Under the pieces are notes generated by a model that was not told where the DNA came from, did not search any database, and worked only from the letters and a program-made list of their open reading frames with translations. 64,000 nucleotides of DNA from Streptomyces durmitorensis (lineage in GTDB: Bacteria > Actinomycetota > Actinomycetes > Streptomycetales > Streptomycetaceae). The position numbers and the translations under genes were made by a program. Of this stretch, positions 17,010-27,112 are shown piece after piece (positions within the stretch are counted from its first letter, which is position 1; every line of letters starts with the position of its first letter). The stretch spans positions 5,270,001 through 5,334,000 of the forward strand of contig NZ_CP097289.1 in assembly GCF_023498005.1 (NCBI RefSeq), read 5' to 3'.

Positions 17010-17753
17010 CTAGCCGGTAGTCGACAGCTCGTTCACGGGCACGGGCACGGGCACGGTCAGGGGCAGGGGCGTCGGCGCGTACGGCGCGCCGAGCCCCCAA
17101 GCCTGGTGCATCGCGTCCGCGAACGCCGCCGCCAGCTTGTGCTCGCCGCTCTCGCCCGGGTGCGTCCCGTCGTACGTGTCGACGTCGATGTCGTACGACG
17201 GCGGCGCCGACGCCAGGAGCAGCGGGGACGCGCCCGTGTCCAGGTCCGCCACCGCCTTGGCGAGAAGCACGTTGAAGCGCGCCACCTCCGCCGCGAACGG
17301 GGCGTCCGTCCGGGCCCGGATGTTCGGGATCACCGGGAGCAGGACAAGGCGGATGCGGGGGTTCGCCGAGCGGGCCTGAGTCACGAAGGCGCGCATGTTC
17401 TGCGCCGTCTGTTCCGCGTTCGTGTAGAAGCCGAGGTCGATCAGGCCGAGCGAGACCAGCAGGACGTCGGCGCCGTCCCGCCGCACCGCGTCCGCGATCT
17501 GCGGCGCCATGTGCAGCCAGCCCTCGCCCCAGCCCGCGAAGTGGTGGCGCGGGAAGGCCGGGTCCGTGCAGGCGTAGTCGTACGAGACCGGTTCGCCGGA
17601 GACCTTGTCGTGCAGCGCCCTGCGCGGGCCGACCACGGCGAAATCCGTGTCGCCGAGCGTGGCAAGCAAGTGCTGCCACATCCGGTGGCGCCAGGTGTGT
17701 TCCCCCGCGCTGCCGATCGTCATCGAGTCACCGACGAACATGAACCTGAGCAT
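17010..17753 (-). CDS. SGNH/GDSL hydrolase-like protein
   Basis: The 247-residue protein has block I FVGDSMTIGS with the nucleophile Ser near residue 8, and block V DGTHPGESGEHKLA with the catalytic Asp-x-x-His. Block III, usually GxND, reads GLIDLGF, so the oxyanion Asn is replaced by Ile. Block II may be around FAGWGEGW. No signal peptide precedes it, so it is probably cytoplasmic. A longer frame to 17804 exists, but the GDS motif normally sits at the very N-terminus, which favours ATG 17753. The natural ester substrate is unknown. Confidence 0.78.
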   Translation of the reverse strand: MLRFMFVGDSMTIGSAGEHTWRHRMWQHLLATLGDTDFAVVGPRRALHDKVSGEPVSYDYACTDPAFPRHHFAGWGEGWLHMAPQIADAVRRDGADVLLVSLGLIDLGFYTNAEQTAQNMRAFVTQARSANPRIRLVLLPVIPNIRARTDAPFAAEVARFNVLLAKAVADLDTGASPLLLASAPPSYDIDVDTYDGTHPGESGEHKLAAAFADAMHQAWGLGAPYAPTPLPLTVPVPVPVNELSTTG

Positions 17754-17849
17754 CCGCTCATCATCCAGGATCAAGGCCCCGGCCTGCGATGTGAGGCTGA
17801 CCACCCGCCGAACGTCCGCCCCTCGCCGCCGGGGTGGCAGGCTTGGCCC

Positions 17850-18863
17850 ATGCGTTCACTGCGTTCTTCGATGGGTGCCATGAGTGTCGTCGGTGCCGGA
17901 GCCCTGCTCGTCCTCGCCGGCGCCACCGGCCCTGCCGCCGCCGACGGCGACGACAGCCACGACGGGTTCGTCATCAAGGACCCCCGCATCATCGAGTCCA
18001 GCGGTCTGGCCGCGTCCCGCGCCCACCCGGGCGTCTACTGGACGCACAACGACCAGGACAAGAACGGTGCGCTGCTCTACGCGGTGGACGGCAAGACGGG
18101 CAAGACCGTCGCCACCGTCACCATGACCGGTGTCGGCACGCCCCGCGACGTGGAGGCCGTCTCGGTCGGCGGCGACGGCAACATCTACGTCGGCGACATC
18201 GGCGACAACCTCGGCGGCACCTGGTCCCACGTGTGGATCTACAAGCTGCCCGAGCCGAAGAAGCTGGGCGACCAGACCGTCCGCGCCACCCAGTACACGG
18301 TGAAGTACGAGGACGGGGCGCGCGACGCCGAGGCCCTGATGGTGCACCCCAAGACCGGGCGGATCTACATCGCCGACAAGAAGGAGGAGGGCGGCGGGCT
18401 CTACGAAGGGCCCGCGCAGATGTCCGCCTCCGGGGTGAACGTCTTCAAGCGTCTCGGCGACACCGGGCTCTGGACCACGGACGGCGCCTTCTCGCCCGAC
18501 GGCAAGCAGCTCGCACTGCGCGGCTACCTCGGCGGAGTCTCGTACACGTGGAAGGGCGAGGGGAAGAAGCCCGAGCGCGAGGGACGGCTGAGCGTTCCGC
18601 TCCAGCGGCAGGGCGAGTCCGTGACGTACACCCTGGACGGGACGACCCTCATGTACGGCACCGAGGGCGGGCAGAGCGACGTCGAGCCCGTCGAGGTGGA
18701 GGGAGCGGGCGGCGGCTCCGACTCGGGCTCAAGCGGCGGCAGTTCCGGTGAGGCGGGGGCCGGAGGGGACTCCGGGGTCGGCGGTGGCGTCAAGTTGGGC
18801 GCGGTCGCCCTTGCCGTGCTCGTCGGCTTCTTCGGGCTGAAGCGGATGTTCCGGCGGAAGTAG
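17850..18863 (+). CDS. Secreted, membrane-anchored propeller-like protein
   Basis: The 337-residue protein has an N-terminal signal peptide ending ATGPAAADGDD. Residues 40-280 contain repeating WTHNDQDKNG, GNIYVGDIGDN, GRIYIADKK and GAFSPDGKQLALRGY blades characteristic of beta-propellers of the TolB/phytase-like type. A Gly/Ser-rich linker (about residues 285-312) follows. The C-terminus is one hydrophobic helix VKLGAVALAVLVGFFGL with a KRMFRRK stop-transfer. So the domain sits outside the membrane, tethered at its C-terminus. No LPXTG is present. Enzymatic function is not assignable. Confidence 0.78.
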   Translation: MRSLRSSMGAMSVVGAGALLVLAGATGPAAADGDDSHDGFVIKDPRIIESSGLAASRAHPGVYWTHNDQDKNGALLYAVDGKTGKTVATVTMTGVGTPRDVEAVSVGGDGNIYVGDIGDNLGGTWSHVWIYKLPEPKKLGDQTVRATQYTVKYEDGARDAEALMVHPKTGRIYIADKKEEGGGLYEGPAQMSASGVNVFKRLGDTGLWTTDGAFSPDGKQLALRGYLGGVSYTWKGEGKKPEREGRLSVPLQRQGESVTYTLDGTTLMYGTEGGQSDVEPVEVEGAGGGSDSGSSGGSSGEAGAGGDSGVGGGVKLGAVALAVLVGFFGLKRMFRRK

Positions 18864-18893
18864 CGGAGGCAAGGGGGCCCGGGGCCGCCCGAG

Positions 18894-19328
18894 TTACTCG
18901 CCCAGCACCCGCACCTCGTAATGCAGCGTCTTGTCCCGCTTCACCTTGTGCGTGAGCGGTACGAAGACCCCGTGCAGCACCGGGTGCTTGCGCCGCATCA
19001 GCTTCGACGCGTGCTTGTTCTCCTCGCCGCCCTGGTCGAGGAGGCGCACCCGCGCCTTGATCTCGGGCCCGGTCGGCGCGCCGCGCACCGTCGACGGGGC
19101 GATCTCGATCTCGGGGTTGCGGCGCATGCGCTTGGCCTTCCAGGCCGTGGCGTACGTGCGGACGTACGCGTGGTCGCCCTCGACGACGATGTTGACGGGG
19201 GTGCCCACGCCCGTGCCGTCCTTCTTGTGGCTCGTGAGCAGGACGGTGTACTGCTTCACGAACGGGGCGAGCGCGGCGCTCGCTCCGGAGTTCGCGGGAT
19301 CCGCGGGGCTCGCAGGGTTCGGCGTCAT
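18894..19328 (-). CDS. PPOX-class F420-dependent oxidoreductase
   Basis: The 144-residue protein has the split-barrel flavin/F420-binding fold. YTVLLTSHKKDGTGVGTPVNI is the N-terminal strand pair, followed by AYVRTYATAWKAKRMRRNPEIEIAP and the loop RGAPTGPEIKARVRLL. This pattern is that of the PPOX-class F420 family typical of Actinobacteria (Rv2061-like). The protein presumably reduces an unsaturated small molecule using F420H2. The ATG at 19328 removes an upstream extension without family similarity. It lies 31 bases after the TetR gene on the same strand, so co-transcription is possible. Confidence 0.78.
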   Translation of the reverse strand: MTPNPASPADPANSGASAALAPFVKQYTVLLTSHKKDGTGVGTPVNIVVEGDHAYVRTYATAWKAKRMRRNPEIEIAPSTVRGAPTGPEIKARVRLLDQGGEENKHASKLMRRKHPVLHGVFVPLTHKVKRDKTLHYEVRVLGE

Positions 19329-19359
19329 CCCTCCATCAAGGCACTGATCGCCCGCTTTG

Positions 19360-20145
19360 TCATGCCTTCCGCGCGTCGGATCCCGCCGCCGCGCGCCCGG
19401 CCACGAAGACGTCCAGGCCGTCGAGCAGGCGCTGGAGCCCGAACTCGAAATGGTCGAACTGCGAGCCGAACGCGTCATCGGAGAGACCGGCGAGGTGGGG
19501 GTAGCTGCCGCTCCTCATGATCCGTTCGAGGGTCGGGTACTGCGCCTCCCAGAACGCCTCGTCCGTCAGGCCGCTCTTCTTCACCGCCTCCACCTCGTGC
19601 ACCTGGGTGCGGGCGACCCCGGTGACGTACCCCTCGACCATCACGATCACGCCGATCAGTTCGGGGTCGGTCAGGCCCATGGACTTGATCCCGGACAGGG
19701 TCCGCTCGAGGCCGCCGACCGAGCCGGGGCCGAGCACCGGGCGGGCCTGGTTGACCTGGAGCAGCCAGGGGTGGTCGCGGTAGAGGACGAGAGTCTCGCG
19801 GGCGTACGCCTCCACGGCCTCGCGCCAGCTGCCACTGGGGGGCTCGGCGTCGGCGGACGGGGCGTACACGCGGTCCAGCATCAGGTCGAGCAGCTCGCTC
19901 TTGCCGGGGACGTAGCGGTACAGGGACATCGTGCCGGTGCCGAGCTCCGTGGACAGGCGGCGCATCGAGACCGCCGTGAGCCCCTCGGCGTCAGCGAGGC
20001 GCACCCCCTCCGTGACGATCCGCTCCAGGGTGAGGCCGGGCTTGGGGCCCCGCGTGGGGCGTTCGCCCTCGCCCCAGAGCAGTTCCAGGCTGCGGGAGAT
20101 GTCGCTGCCGGTGCGCTGGGTGTCGCCGCCGTTCGTGCTCGTCAT
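19360..20145 (-). CDS. TetR-family regulator of the adjacent ABC exporter
   Basis: The 261-residue protein has an N-terminal TetR HTH. LTLERIVTEGVRLADAEGLTAVSMRRLSTEL leads into GTGTMSLYRYVPGKSELLDLML, with the YRYVPGKSEL recognition segment of the TetR_C_1 subgroup. The C-terminal domain is helical, for ligand binding and dimerisation. Its start is 114 bases from that of a divergent DrrA-like ATPase gene. The space holds three copies of a GTACNNNGTAC dyad. Repression of both genes, relieved by an exported compound, is the probable role. Confidence 0.87.
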   Translation of the reverse strand: MTSTNGGDTQRTGSDISRSLELLWGEGERPTRGPKPGLTLERIVTEGVRLADAEGLTAVSMRRLSTELGTGTMSLYRYVPGKSELLDLMLDRVYAPSADAEPPSGSWREAVEAYARETLVLYRDHPWLLQVNQARPVLGPGSVGGLERTLSGIKSMGLTDPELIGVIVMVEGYVTGVARTQVHEVEAVKKSGLTDEAFWEAQYPTLERIMRSGSYPHLAGLSDDAFGSQFDHFEFGLQRLLDGLDVFVAGRAAAGSDARKA

Positions 20146-20175
20146 GGCGCTCAGCCTAATCGCCGGATCATTAAT

Positions 20176-20236
20176 TGGGTACACCGTACCCAAGAAACTG
20201 AGTACGGTGTACTCTTCATTGGGTACGGTGTACCCA
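20176..20236. promoter_or_regulatory. Three TetR operator dyads
   Basis: TGGGTACACCGTACCCA (20176-20192), GAGTACGGTGTACTC (20200-20214) and TGGGTACGGTGTACCCA (20220-20236) are three 15-17 bp dyads with arms around a central ACC/GGT. The outer two are exact reverse complements of each other. Centres are 23 and 21 bases apart, about two helical turns, so bound dimers would lie on the same DNA face. They fill the promoter space between tetR and the ABC genes. Confidence 0.85.
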
Positions 20237-20258
20237 GAGGGTGAGATCTGGAGGGGCA

Positions 20259-21338
20259 GTGAGCGAGAACGCATACGCGGTGCGGGCCGAGGGGCTCGAC
20301 AAGCGCTACGGGGAGAAGCGGGCCCTGGACGCCTTCGATCTGCGCGTGGAGCGCGGCACGGTGCACGGACTGCTCGGCCCGAACGGCGCGGGCAAGACCA
20401 CCGCCGTCCGCATCCTGGCGACGCTGGTGCGCCTCGACGGCGGCCGGGCCGAGGTCGCGGGCGCGGACGTCGTGCGCAGCCCCGCCGTCGTGCGCAGCCG
20501 CATCGGCCTGACCGGCCAGTACGCGGCGGTCGACGAGGTCCTGACCGGACGGCAGAACCTGGAGATGTTCGGCCGCCTCTTCCACCTGGGCGGCAAGCGG
20601 GCCGCACTGCGCGCCCAGGAACTGCTCGAACAGTTCGACCTGGTGGACGCGGCAGGCAAGGGCGCGGGCCAGTACAGCGGCGGCATGCGGCGCAGGCTCG
20701 ACCTCGCAGCCTCGATGATCCTCGCGCCCGCCGTCCTCTTCCTGGATGAGCCGACCACCGGGCTCGACCCGAGGGGGCGCCTCGAAGTCTGGGAGACCGT
20801 AAGGAAGTTGGTCGCGGACGGCACGACCGTCCTGCTCACCACGCAGTATCTGGAGGAGGCCGACAAGCTGGCGTCCCGGATCACCGTCATCGACCGGGGC
20901 CGCGCCATCGCCGACGACACCCCGGACGGCCTGAAGAACACGGTGGGCGGCAGCTATCTGGAGGTCGTGGTGCGCGATGCCGCCGATCTGCCGGCGGCCA
21001 TGAAGGCCGTCGCCCGCGTCGCACAGGGCGTGCCCGAGGCCGTCGACCTGGAGCGGCGCGTCCAGGCCGCCGTGACCGACCGGGTCGGCGCCCTGACGGA
21101 CGTGGCGCGGACCTTGCAGGACCAGGGGATCGCGGTGGAGGACATCGGGCTTCGCAGGCCGAGCCTCGACGACGTGTTCCTGCGCCTCACGGGACACCGC
21201 ACGGAGGACGAGGAAGGCGCGACCGCTCCCGCGGAAGCCGCCGCCGGAATCGACGAGAAGACGGACGAGAAGACGGACAAGAAGACGGACAAGAAGACGG
21301 ACAAGAAGACGGACGAGAAGACGGGAGTCGCGGCATGA
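20259..21338 (+). CDS. ABC exporter ATPase, DrrA-like
   Basis: The 359-residue protein has Walker [10 protein letters not shown]-loop TGQYAAVDE, signature [13 protein letters not shown], Walker [13 protein letters not shown] and H-loop [11 protein letters not shown]. The C-terminal extension after residue 225 (GDRV-like accessory domain) and the signature place it in the daunorubicin-resistance DrrA group. GTG 20259 follows GAGGGG. The last 30 residues are a lysine/aspartate tandem repeat ([12 protein letters not shown] pattern) encoded by a 12-bp minisatellite. It is coupled to the permease by an ATGA overlap. The exported substrate is unknown. Confidence 0.88.
   Translation: MSENAYAVRAEGLDKRYGEKRALDAFDLRVERGTVHGLLGPNGAGKTTAVRILATLVRLDGGRAEVAGADVVRSPAVVRSRIGLTGQYAAVDEVLTGRQNLEMFGRLFHLGGKRAALRAQELLEQFDLVDAAGKGAGQYSGGMRRRLDLAASMILAPAVLFLDEPTTGLDPRGRLEVWETVRKLVADGTTVLLTTQYLEEADKLASRITVIDRGRAIADDTPDGLKNTVGGSYLEVVVRDAADLPAAMKAVARVAQGVPEAVDLERRVQAAVTDRVGALTDVARTLQDQGIAVEDIGLRRPSLDDVFLRLTGHRTEDEEGATAPAEAAAGIDEKTDEKTDKKTDKKTDKKTDEKTGVAA
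21253..21325 (+). repeat. 12-bp minisatellite in the DrrA-like C-terminus
   Basis: The unit GACAAGAAGACG/GACGAGAAGACG repeats six times without interruption, encoding alternating DKKT and DEKT. The period is a multiple of three, so copy-number change keeps the frame. Confidence 0.85.
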
Positions 21339-22180
21339 GCGCCGTACTGACCGCGGACGCCACGGACACGCAGTCCGCCCACGGACGCCTCTACTGGGCG
21401 CTCTCCGACACCTGGAACGTCACCCGCCGCTACCTCACCCAGTTCCAGCGCCAGCCCGTCAACATCGCCTGGCAGCTGGGCTTCCCGATCATCTCCGTAC
21501 TTCTGTACGGGTTCGTCTTCGGCGAGGCGATGAAGGTGCCCGGTGGGGGCGACGACGGCGACTACAAGCAGTTCCTGATGCCCGGCATGTTCGTGATGAC
21601 CATGGCCTTCGGCTTCATGAACACCGCGATGGCGGTGGTCACGGACTCCACCAAGGGCGTCATCGACCGCTTCCGCTCGATGCCGATGGCCCCATCGGCG
21701 GTGGCGGCGGGGCGCGGACTCGCCGACCTGATCGTGGCCTGCGCCGAGCTGACGATCCTCGCGCTCACCGCGCTCGCGATCGGCTGGCGGTCGAGCGCGG
21801 GGCTGCCTGAGACCCTGGCCGCGTTCGGCCTGCTGCTGCTCCTGCGGTTCAGCCTGATCTGGGTGGGCGTGTTCCTGGGCCTGGTGGTGCCGACCCCGGA
21901 GGCGGCAGGTGGCCTCTACGCGGTCGCCTTCCCGCTCACCATGATCTCCAGCGTCTTCGTCGCGCCGTCCCTGATGCCGGACTGGCTGGCGCCGATCGCC
22001 GCGTGGAACCCGGTCTCTTCCACCGGCACCGCTGCCCGCGAGCTGTTCGGCAACCCCGGGGCGGGCGGGGCGAGCTGGGTCGAGCAGAACGCGGTGCTGA
22101 TGGCGGTGGTGTGGCCGGTGGCGATCTCACTGCTGTTCCTGCCACTGGCGGTACGGAAGTTCAAGCAGCTGAGCAGGTGA
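21335..22180 (+). CDS. ABC-2 exporter permease, DrrB-like
   Basis: The 281-residue membrane protein starts inside the ATPase stop (ATGA). It has an amphipathic N-terminus [20 protein letters not shown] and six transmembrane segments. The ABC-2 motif [21 protein letters not shown] lies in the loop after the second segment; the RFRSMP sequence is the family hallmark. Together with the preceding ATPase it forms a two-gene exporter controlled by the divergent TetR protein. Confidence 0.87.
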   Translation: MSAVLTADATDTQSAHGRLYWALSDTWNVTRRYLTQFQRQPVNIAWQLGFPIISVLLYGFVFGEAMKVPGGGDDGDYKQFLMPGMFVMTMAFGFMNTAMAVVTDSTKGVIDRFRSMPMAPSAVAAGRGLADLIVACAELTILALTALAIGWRSSAGLPETLAAFGLLLLLRFSLIWVGVFLGLVVPTPEAAGGLYAVAFPLTMISSVFVAPSLMPDWLAPIAAWNPVSSTGTAARELFGNPGAGGASWVEQNAVLMAVVWPVAISLLFLPLAVRKFKQLSR

Positions 22181-22183
22181 AGA

Positions 22184-22218
22184 GTTGGGGCGCGGGGAAC
22201 TGCGCGACCAGCCACGAC
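22184..22218. repeat. Dispersed intergenic repeat, family 1, inverted copy
   Basis: GGGGCGCGGGGAACTGCGCG followed by ACCAGCCACGAC is the reverse complement of the 3136-3178 copy. It lies 4 bases after the permease stop. Confidence 0.7.
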
Positions 22219-22247
22219 GCACCCGCAGGTGAAGTGCTAGCTCTGTC

Positions 22248-22299
22248 TACGTAGAGGGGGCGCCCGGCAGGTAATCCTGCCGGGCGCCCCCTCTACGTA
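22248..22299. terminator. Bidirectional terminator, 24-bp perfect stem
   Basis: The arms 22248-22271 and 22276-22299 are perfectly complementary over 24 bp, with a TAAT loop. The top of the stem is GGGGGCGCCCGGCAGG. It lies between the convergent ABC permease and serC genes and is the strongest hairpin in the window. No long T tract follows on either strand, as is usual for Streptomyces terminators. Confidence 0.85.
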
Positions 22300-22306
22300 A
22301 GAACCG

Positions 22307-23434
<1,128 letters not shown>

Positions 23435-23539
23435 CTAACGGCTCAGGGCGGGCGGTCATCCGGACGTCCGGCGGCTGAGATCGTGCCGCCCCCCAGGTGG
23501 ACGCCGCGGGGACCCGCCCCCGGACCCCGGTCATCGCGC

Positions 23540-23572
23540 TGCGCGCTCGTCCTCGAATGCAGGACGGGCTGT
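23540..23572. repeat. Partial dispersed repeat, family 2
   Basis: CGCTCGTCCTCGAATGCAGG followed by ACGGGCTG is a degraded relative of the 39470-39540 copy (GTTCGTCCTCAAACGCCGGACGGGCTG pattern). It lies in the divergent gap between serC and the FAD/Fe-S gene. Confidence 0.5.
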
Positions 23573-23615
23573 TGACCGCGGCTGATCGAACCCTTCGCGG
23601 AGGCATCCTGAGGGC

Positions 23616-26498
23616 ATGGATATGGGCATGAGTGATCTCGGAGGCGTGGAAGCGGAACTGCGGGCTGCTGTGCGGGGGGAGGTGGACTTCTCCGTCACCG
23701 CGCGGGCCCTGAACACCATGGACGCGTCCAACTACCGTCGCGTGCCGCTCGGTGTCCTCGCCCCGCGCGACGCGGACGACGTGGCGGCGGCGCTCGCCGT
23801 GTGCCGGGAGCGCGGGGTGCCCGTCGTGGCCCGCGGCGCCGGTACGTCCATCGCCGGGCAGGCGACCGGCACGGGGCTCGTCCTGGACTTCACCCGGCAC
23901 ATGAACCGGATCGTGTCCCTCGACGCGGAGTCGCGGACCGCGGTCGTACAGCCGGGCGTGATCTGCGACAGCCTGCGGGGCGCGGCGTCCGCGCACGGCC
24001 TGACCTTCGGCCCCGACCCCTCCACCCACAACCGCTGCACCCTGGGCGGAATGATCGGCAACAACTCCTGCGGATCGCACTCGGTCGCCTGGGGCACGAC
24101 CGCCGACAACGTCGCGTCGCTCTCGGTCGTGAGCGGCGCGGGCGCACGGCTCGCCCTGGGCCAGGGCTGGTCCGGGGCGCCGGAGGGCCTGCGCCCGCTG
24201 GTGGAGGGTGAGTTGGAGCTCCTGCGCACCGGCTTCCCGGAGCTCCCGCGCCGCATCTCCGGCTATGCGCTCGACGCCCTCCTTCCCGAGCGGGACGTGG
24301 ACCTGGCCCGCGCGTTCTGCGGGTCGGAGGGCACGCTGGGCGTGGTGACGGAGGCGGTCGTACGCCTTGTCGACGCGCCACGCGCGCGTGCGCTCGCGGT
24401 CCTCGGGTACGCCGACGAGAGCGCGGCGGCGGAGGCCGCGGCCGGACTGCTTCCGCACGGCCCGCTGACGGTGGAGGGGATGGCGGCCGACCTCGTACGG
24501 GGGACGAGCGGGCTGCCCAAGGGCGGCGCCTGGCTGTTCGTGGAGACGGGCGGCGCGAGCGAGGGCGAGGCACGCGCGCGTGCGGAGTCGATCGCGCGGG
24601 CGGCCTCCGGGGACACGGTGGACTCCGTGGTCGTGACCGACCCGGCGGGGCAGCGCGCCCTGTGGCGGGTCCGCGAGGACGCCAGCGGTACGGCGACGCG
24701 GATGCCGGACGGCAGCGAGGCGTGGCCGGGCTGGGAGGACTGCGCGGTGCCGCCGGCCCGTCTCGGCGCGTATCTGCGGGACTTCAGGGGTCTGCTGGCC
24801 GACCACGGCCTGCGCGGCACTCCGTACGGCCACTTCGGGGACGGCTGCATTCACGTACGCATCGACTTCGACCTGATGAGCGAGGTGGGAGTGCGGCGCT
24901 TCCGGCGCTTCTCGGAGGATCTGGCGGAGGTCGTGGTCGCGCACGGCGGTTCGCTGTCGGGCGAGCACGGGGACGGCCAGGCGCGGGCTGAGCTGCTGCC
25001 GAAGATGTACGGGGCGGAGCTCATCCGCCTCTTCGAGCGGGTGAAGGGGGTGTGGGACCCGGCGGACCTGCTGAATCCGGGGATGCTGGTGCGGCCCGCG
25101 CCGCTGGACGCGAACCTGCGGTTCGACCCGCTGCCGCGGAAGCCGGTGGACGTGGCCTTCGGCTACCCGCAGGACGGCGGGGACTTCTCGGCGGCGGTGC
25201 GGCGGTGTGTGGGGGTCGCCAAGTGCCGTACGACGTCGGCGGGTTCGGGCGGGGGTGTCATGTGTCCCTCCTTCCGGGCGACGGGCGAGGAGCAGCACTC
25301 CACGCGGGGCCGGGCCCGGCTCCTGCACGAGATGCTCGCGGGGGAGGTGGTGACGGACGGGTGGCGCTCGGAGGAGGTGCGGGACGCGCTCGACCTGTGC
25401 CTGTCCTGCAAGGGCTGCCGGTCGGACTGCCCGGTGGGCGTGGACATGGCCACGTACAAGGCGGAGTTCCTGCACCACCACTACGAGGGCCGCAGGCGCC
25501 CCGCGGCGCACTACGCGATGGGCTGGCTGCCGATGTGGCTGCGGCTCGCGTCGCGTACGCGGACGTCGGGCGTGGCCAATGCGCTCGCGCGGGTGGGGGT
25601 GTTGGCGTCGCTGGCGAAGCGGGTGGGTGGCATCGCGCCGGAGAGGGAGATTCCGCGGCTGGCGGGGGAGACGTTTCGGGGCTGGTTCAGGGGGAGGGCG
25701 GATTCTTCGGATTCGTCGGGGGCTTCGGGGGCTTCGGGTGGTCCGGCGGTGGTGTTGTGGCCGGACACGTTCACGGATTACCTGTCGCCGGGCGTGGGGC
25801 GGGCCGCGGTGCGGGTCTTGGAGGACGCGGGCCTGCGTCCCGTCGTACCGCCGGGGGATGTGTGCTGCGGGCTGACGTACGTGTCCACGGGGCAGCTCGA
25901 CCGAGCGCGCGCGGTGATGCGGCGCACGCTGGAGCGGATGGGGCCGCTGCTGGATTCGGGGGCGCTCCTCGTGGTCCTCGAACCGAGCTGTGCGGCGGCG
26001 CTGAAGACGGATCTGGTGGAGCTGGTCGGGGAGGGCGCGGACGGGGATGGGGATGGGGATGGGGACGCGAGGGCGGCTGAACTGGCGGGTCGCGTACGGA
26101 CGTTCGCGGAGGCGCTGGAGGAACTGGCCCCGGGGTGGTCGCCGCCGCGGATCGACCGGACGGTGGTCGGCCAGACCCACTGCCATCAACACGCGGTCCT
26201 GGGGGACGGGGCCGAGCGCCGACTGCGGGAGAAGGCGGGCCTGGAGGGCGAGTTGAGCGGGGGCTGCTGCGGTCTTGCGGGGAACTTCGGCTTCGAGGCG
26301 GGGCATTACGAGGTCTCGGTGGCGTGCGCGGAGGAGCAGTTGCTGCCGGCGGTACGGGGCTCCGTGCCGGAGGCGCAGGGCGGCCCGGTGGTCCTCGCGG
26401 ACGGCTTCTCCTGCCGGACGCAGCTGGAGCAGTTGGGGGAGGGGGTGCGGGGGAGGCATTTGGCGGAGGTTTTGGCTGAGGGGTTGGGGGAGCGGTGA
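23616..26498 (+). CDS. FAD and Fe-S oxidoreductase, D-2-hydroxyacid dehydrogenase type
   Basis: The 960-residue protein fuses two halves. Residues 1-500 form a PCMH/FAD-oxidase_C flavoprotein with VVARGAGTSIAGQATGTGLV and GGMIGNNSCGSHS, and end with SGEHGDGQARAELLPKMYG and DLLNPGMLV. Residues 525-960 form an Fe-S module. Its first cluster ligands are in CVGVAKCR and MCPSFRATGEEQHSTRGRAR, its second in CLSCKGCRSDCPVGVD. Two CCG cysteine motifs follow (VCCGLTY and GGCCGLAGNFGFE). This order is that of Dld/GlcD-GlcF fusions that oxidise D-lactate or a similar hydroxyacid and pass electrons to the respiratory chain. The precise substrate is unknown. A short acidic repeat DGDGDGDG lies near residue 810. 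Confidence 0.87.
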   Translation: MDMGMSDLGGVEAELRAAVRGEVDFSVTARALNTMDASNYRRVPLGVLAPRDADDVAAALAVCRERGVPVVARGAGTSIAGQATGTGLVLDFTRHMNRIVSLDAESRTAVVQPGVICDSLRGAASAHGLTFGPDPSTHNRCTLGGMIGNNSCGSHSVAWGTTADNVASLSVVSGAGARLALGQGWSGAPEGLRPLVEGELELLRTGFPELPRRISGYALDALLPERDVDLARAFCGSEGTLGVVTEAVVRLVDAPRARALAVLGYADESAAAEAAAGLLPHGPLTVEGMAADLVRGTSGLPKGGAWLFVETGGASEGEARARAESIARAASGDTVDSVVVTDPAGQRALWRVREDASGTATRMPDGSEAWPGWEDCAVPPARLGAYLRDFRGLLADHGLRGTPYGHFGDGCIHVRIDFDLMSEVGVRRFRRFSEDLAEVVVAHGGSLSGEHGDGQARAELLPKMYGAELIRLFERVKGVWDPADLLNPGMLVRPAPLDANLRFDPLPRKPVDVAFGYPQDGGDFSAAVRRCVGVAKCRTTSAGSGGGVMCPSFRATGEEQHSTRGRARLLHEMLAGEVVTDGWRSEEVRDALDLCLSCKGCRSDCPVGVDMATYKAEFLHHHYEGRRRPAAHYAMGWLPMWLRLASRTRTSGVANALARVGVLASLAKRVGGIAPEREIPRLAGETFRGWFRGRADSSDSSGASGASGGPAVVLWPDTFTDYLSPGVGRAAVRVLEDAGLRPVVPPGDVCCGLTYVSTGQLDRARAVMRRTLERMGPLLDSGALLVVLEPSCAAALKTDLVELVGEGADGDGDGDGDARAAELAGRVRTFAEALEELAPGWSPPRIDRTVVGQTHCHQHAVLGDGAERRLREKAGLEGELSGGCCGLAGNFGFEAGHYEVSVACAEEQLLPAVRGSVPEAQGGPVVLADGFSCRTQLEQLGEGVRGRHLAEVLAEGLGER

Positions 26499-26529
26499 GG
26501 GGCGCTGCGCGGGGCTTTGGGGGGATCGG

Positions 26530-26900
26530 TGTCCCGGCGCGGGTGCGGTGCCGCCTCTCCCCACCGCGTCGGTGCCCCCGGCGCGGGTGCGGTGCCGCCT
26601 CGTTCCCACCCACCTAGCTGGGTGTCCGGAGCCCCTGAGCCCCTGGCCTCCGGGCTACGGGCTACGGGCTCCTGCCCCCCCGGCGGGCTACAGGCTCCGG
26701 GTGCCGGCTGCGGCATCGGTGCCCCGGCACGGGTTCGATGCCGCCTCGTCCCCGCCCACCCGCCCCCACCTAGCTGGGTGTCCGGATCCCCCGAACCCCT
26801 GGCCCTCGGGCTACGGGCCCCGGGTGCTGGCTGCGGCATCGGTGCCCGGCGCGGGTGCGGTGCCGCCTCGTCCCCACCCACCCGCCCCCACCTAGTTGGG
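26530..26900. repeat. Four-copy GC-rich intergenic repeat array
   Basis: CCGGCGCGGGTGCGGTGCCG begins at 26534, 26578, 26724 (diverged) and 26846. Three copies of CCACCTAGCTGGGTGTCCGG or its variant follow copies 2, 3 and 4. Between them runs a degenerate CCCCTGGCC...CGGGCTACGGGC...GGCTGCGGCATCGGTGCC segment, giving a period of about 122-146 bp. The array lies downstream of the FAD/Fe-S gene. Reading frames through it are not gene-like. The 26499-27280 interval holds no gene I can support. Confidence 0.8.
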
Positions 26901-27053
26901 CAGCCCGCCCGGGCTGTGGCTCGGTGAACCGGGGCTCGGTAGCTGTGTGTTGGTGCCCCTGAGGGTGCCCGGTACCTCTGCTTCGGTGCACCTGCGGTGC
27001 AGTCGGTGCCGGGGCCGCCCGGCTGGTGCGAGGTTGGCGGTTCCGGGCCGGGA

Positions 27054-27112
27054 GTCAAGGGCGCTCCTGCGTCGCGTCGGCTTCGCCGATGGCCCTGCGG
27101 GCCACCCTTGAC
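27054..27112. repeat. Structured inverted-repeat element
   Basis: GTCAAGGG at 27054 pairs with CCCTTGAC at 27105-27112. Between them are two compact hairpins, TCGGC-TTC-GCCGA (27077-27089) and GGCCC-TGC-GGGCC (27091-27103). The whole could fold as a three-way structure. It lies between the repeat array and the HATPase gene and may be a mobile-type intergenic palindrome or a terminator. Confidence 0.55.
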
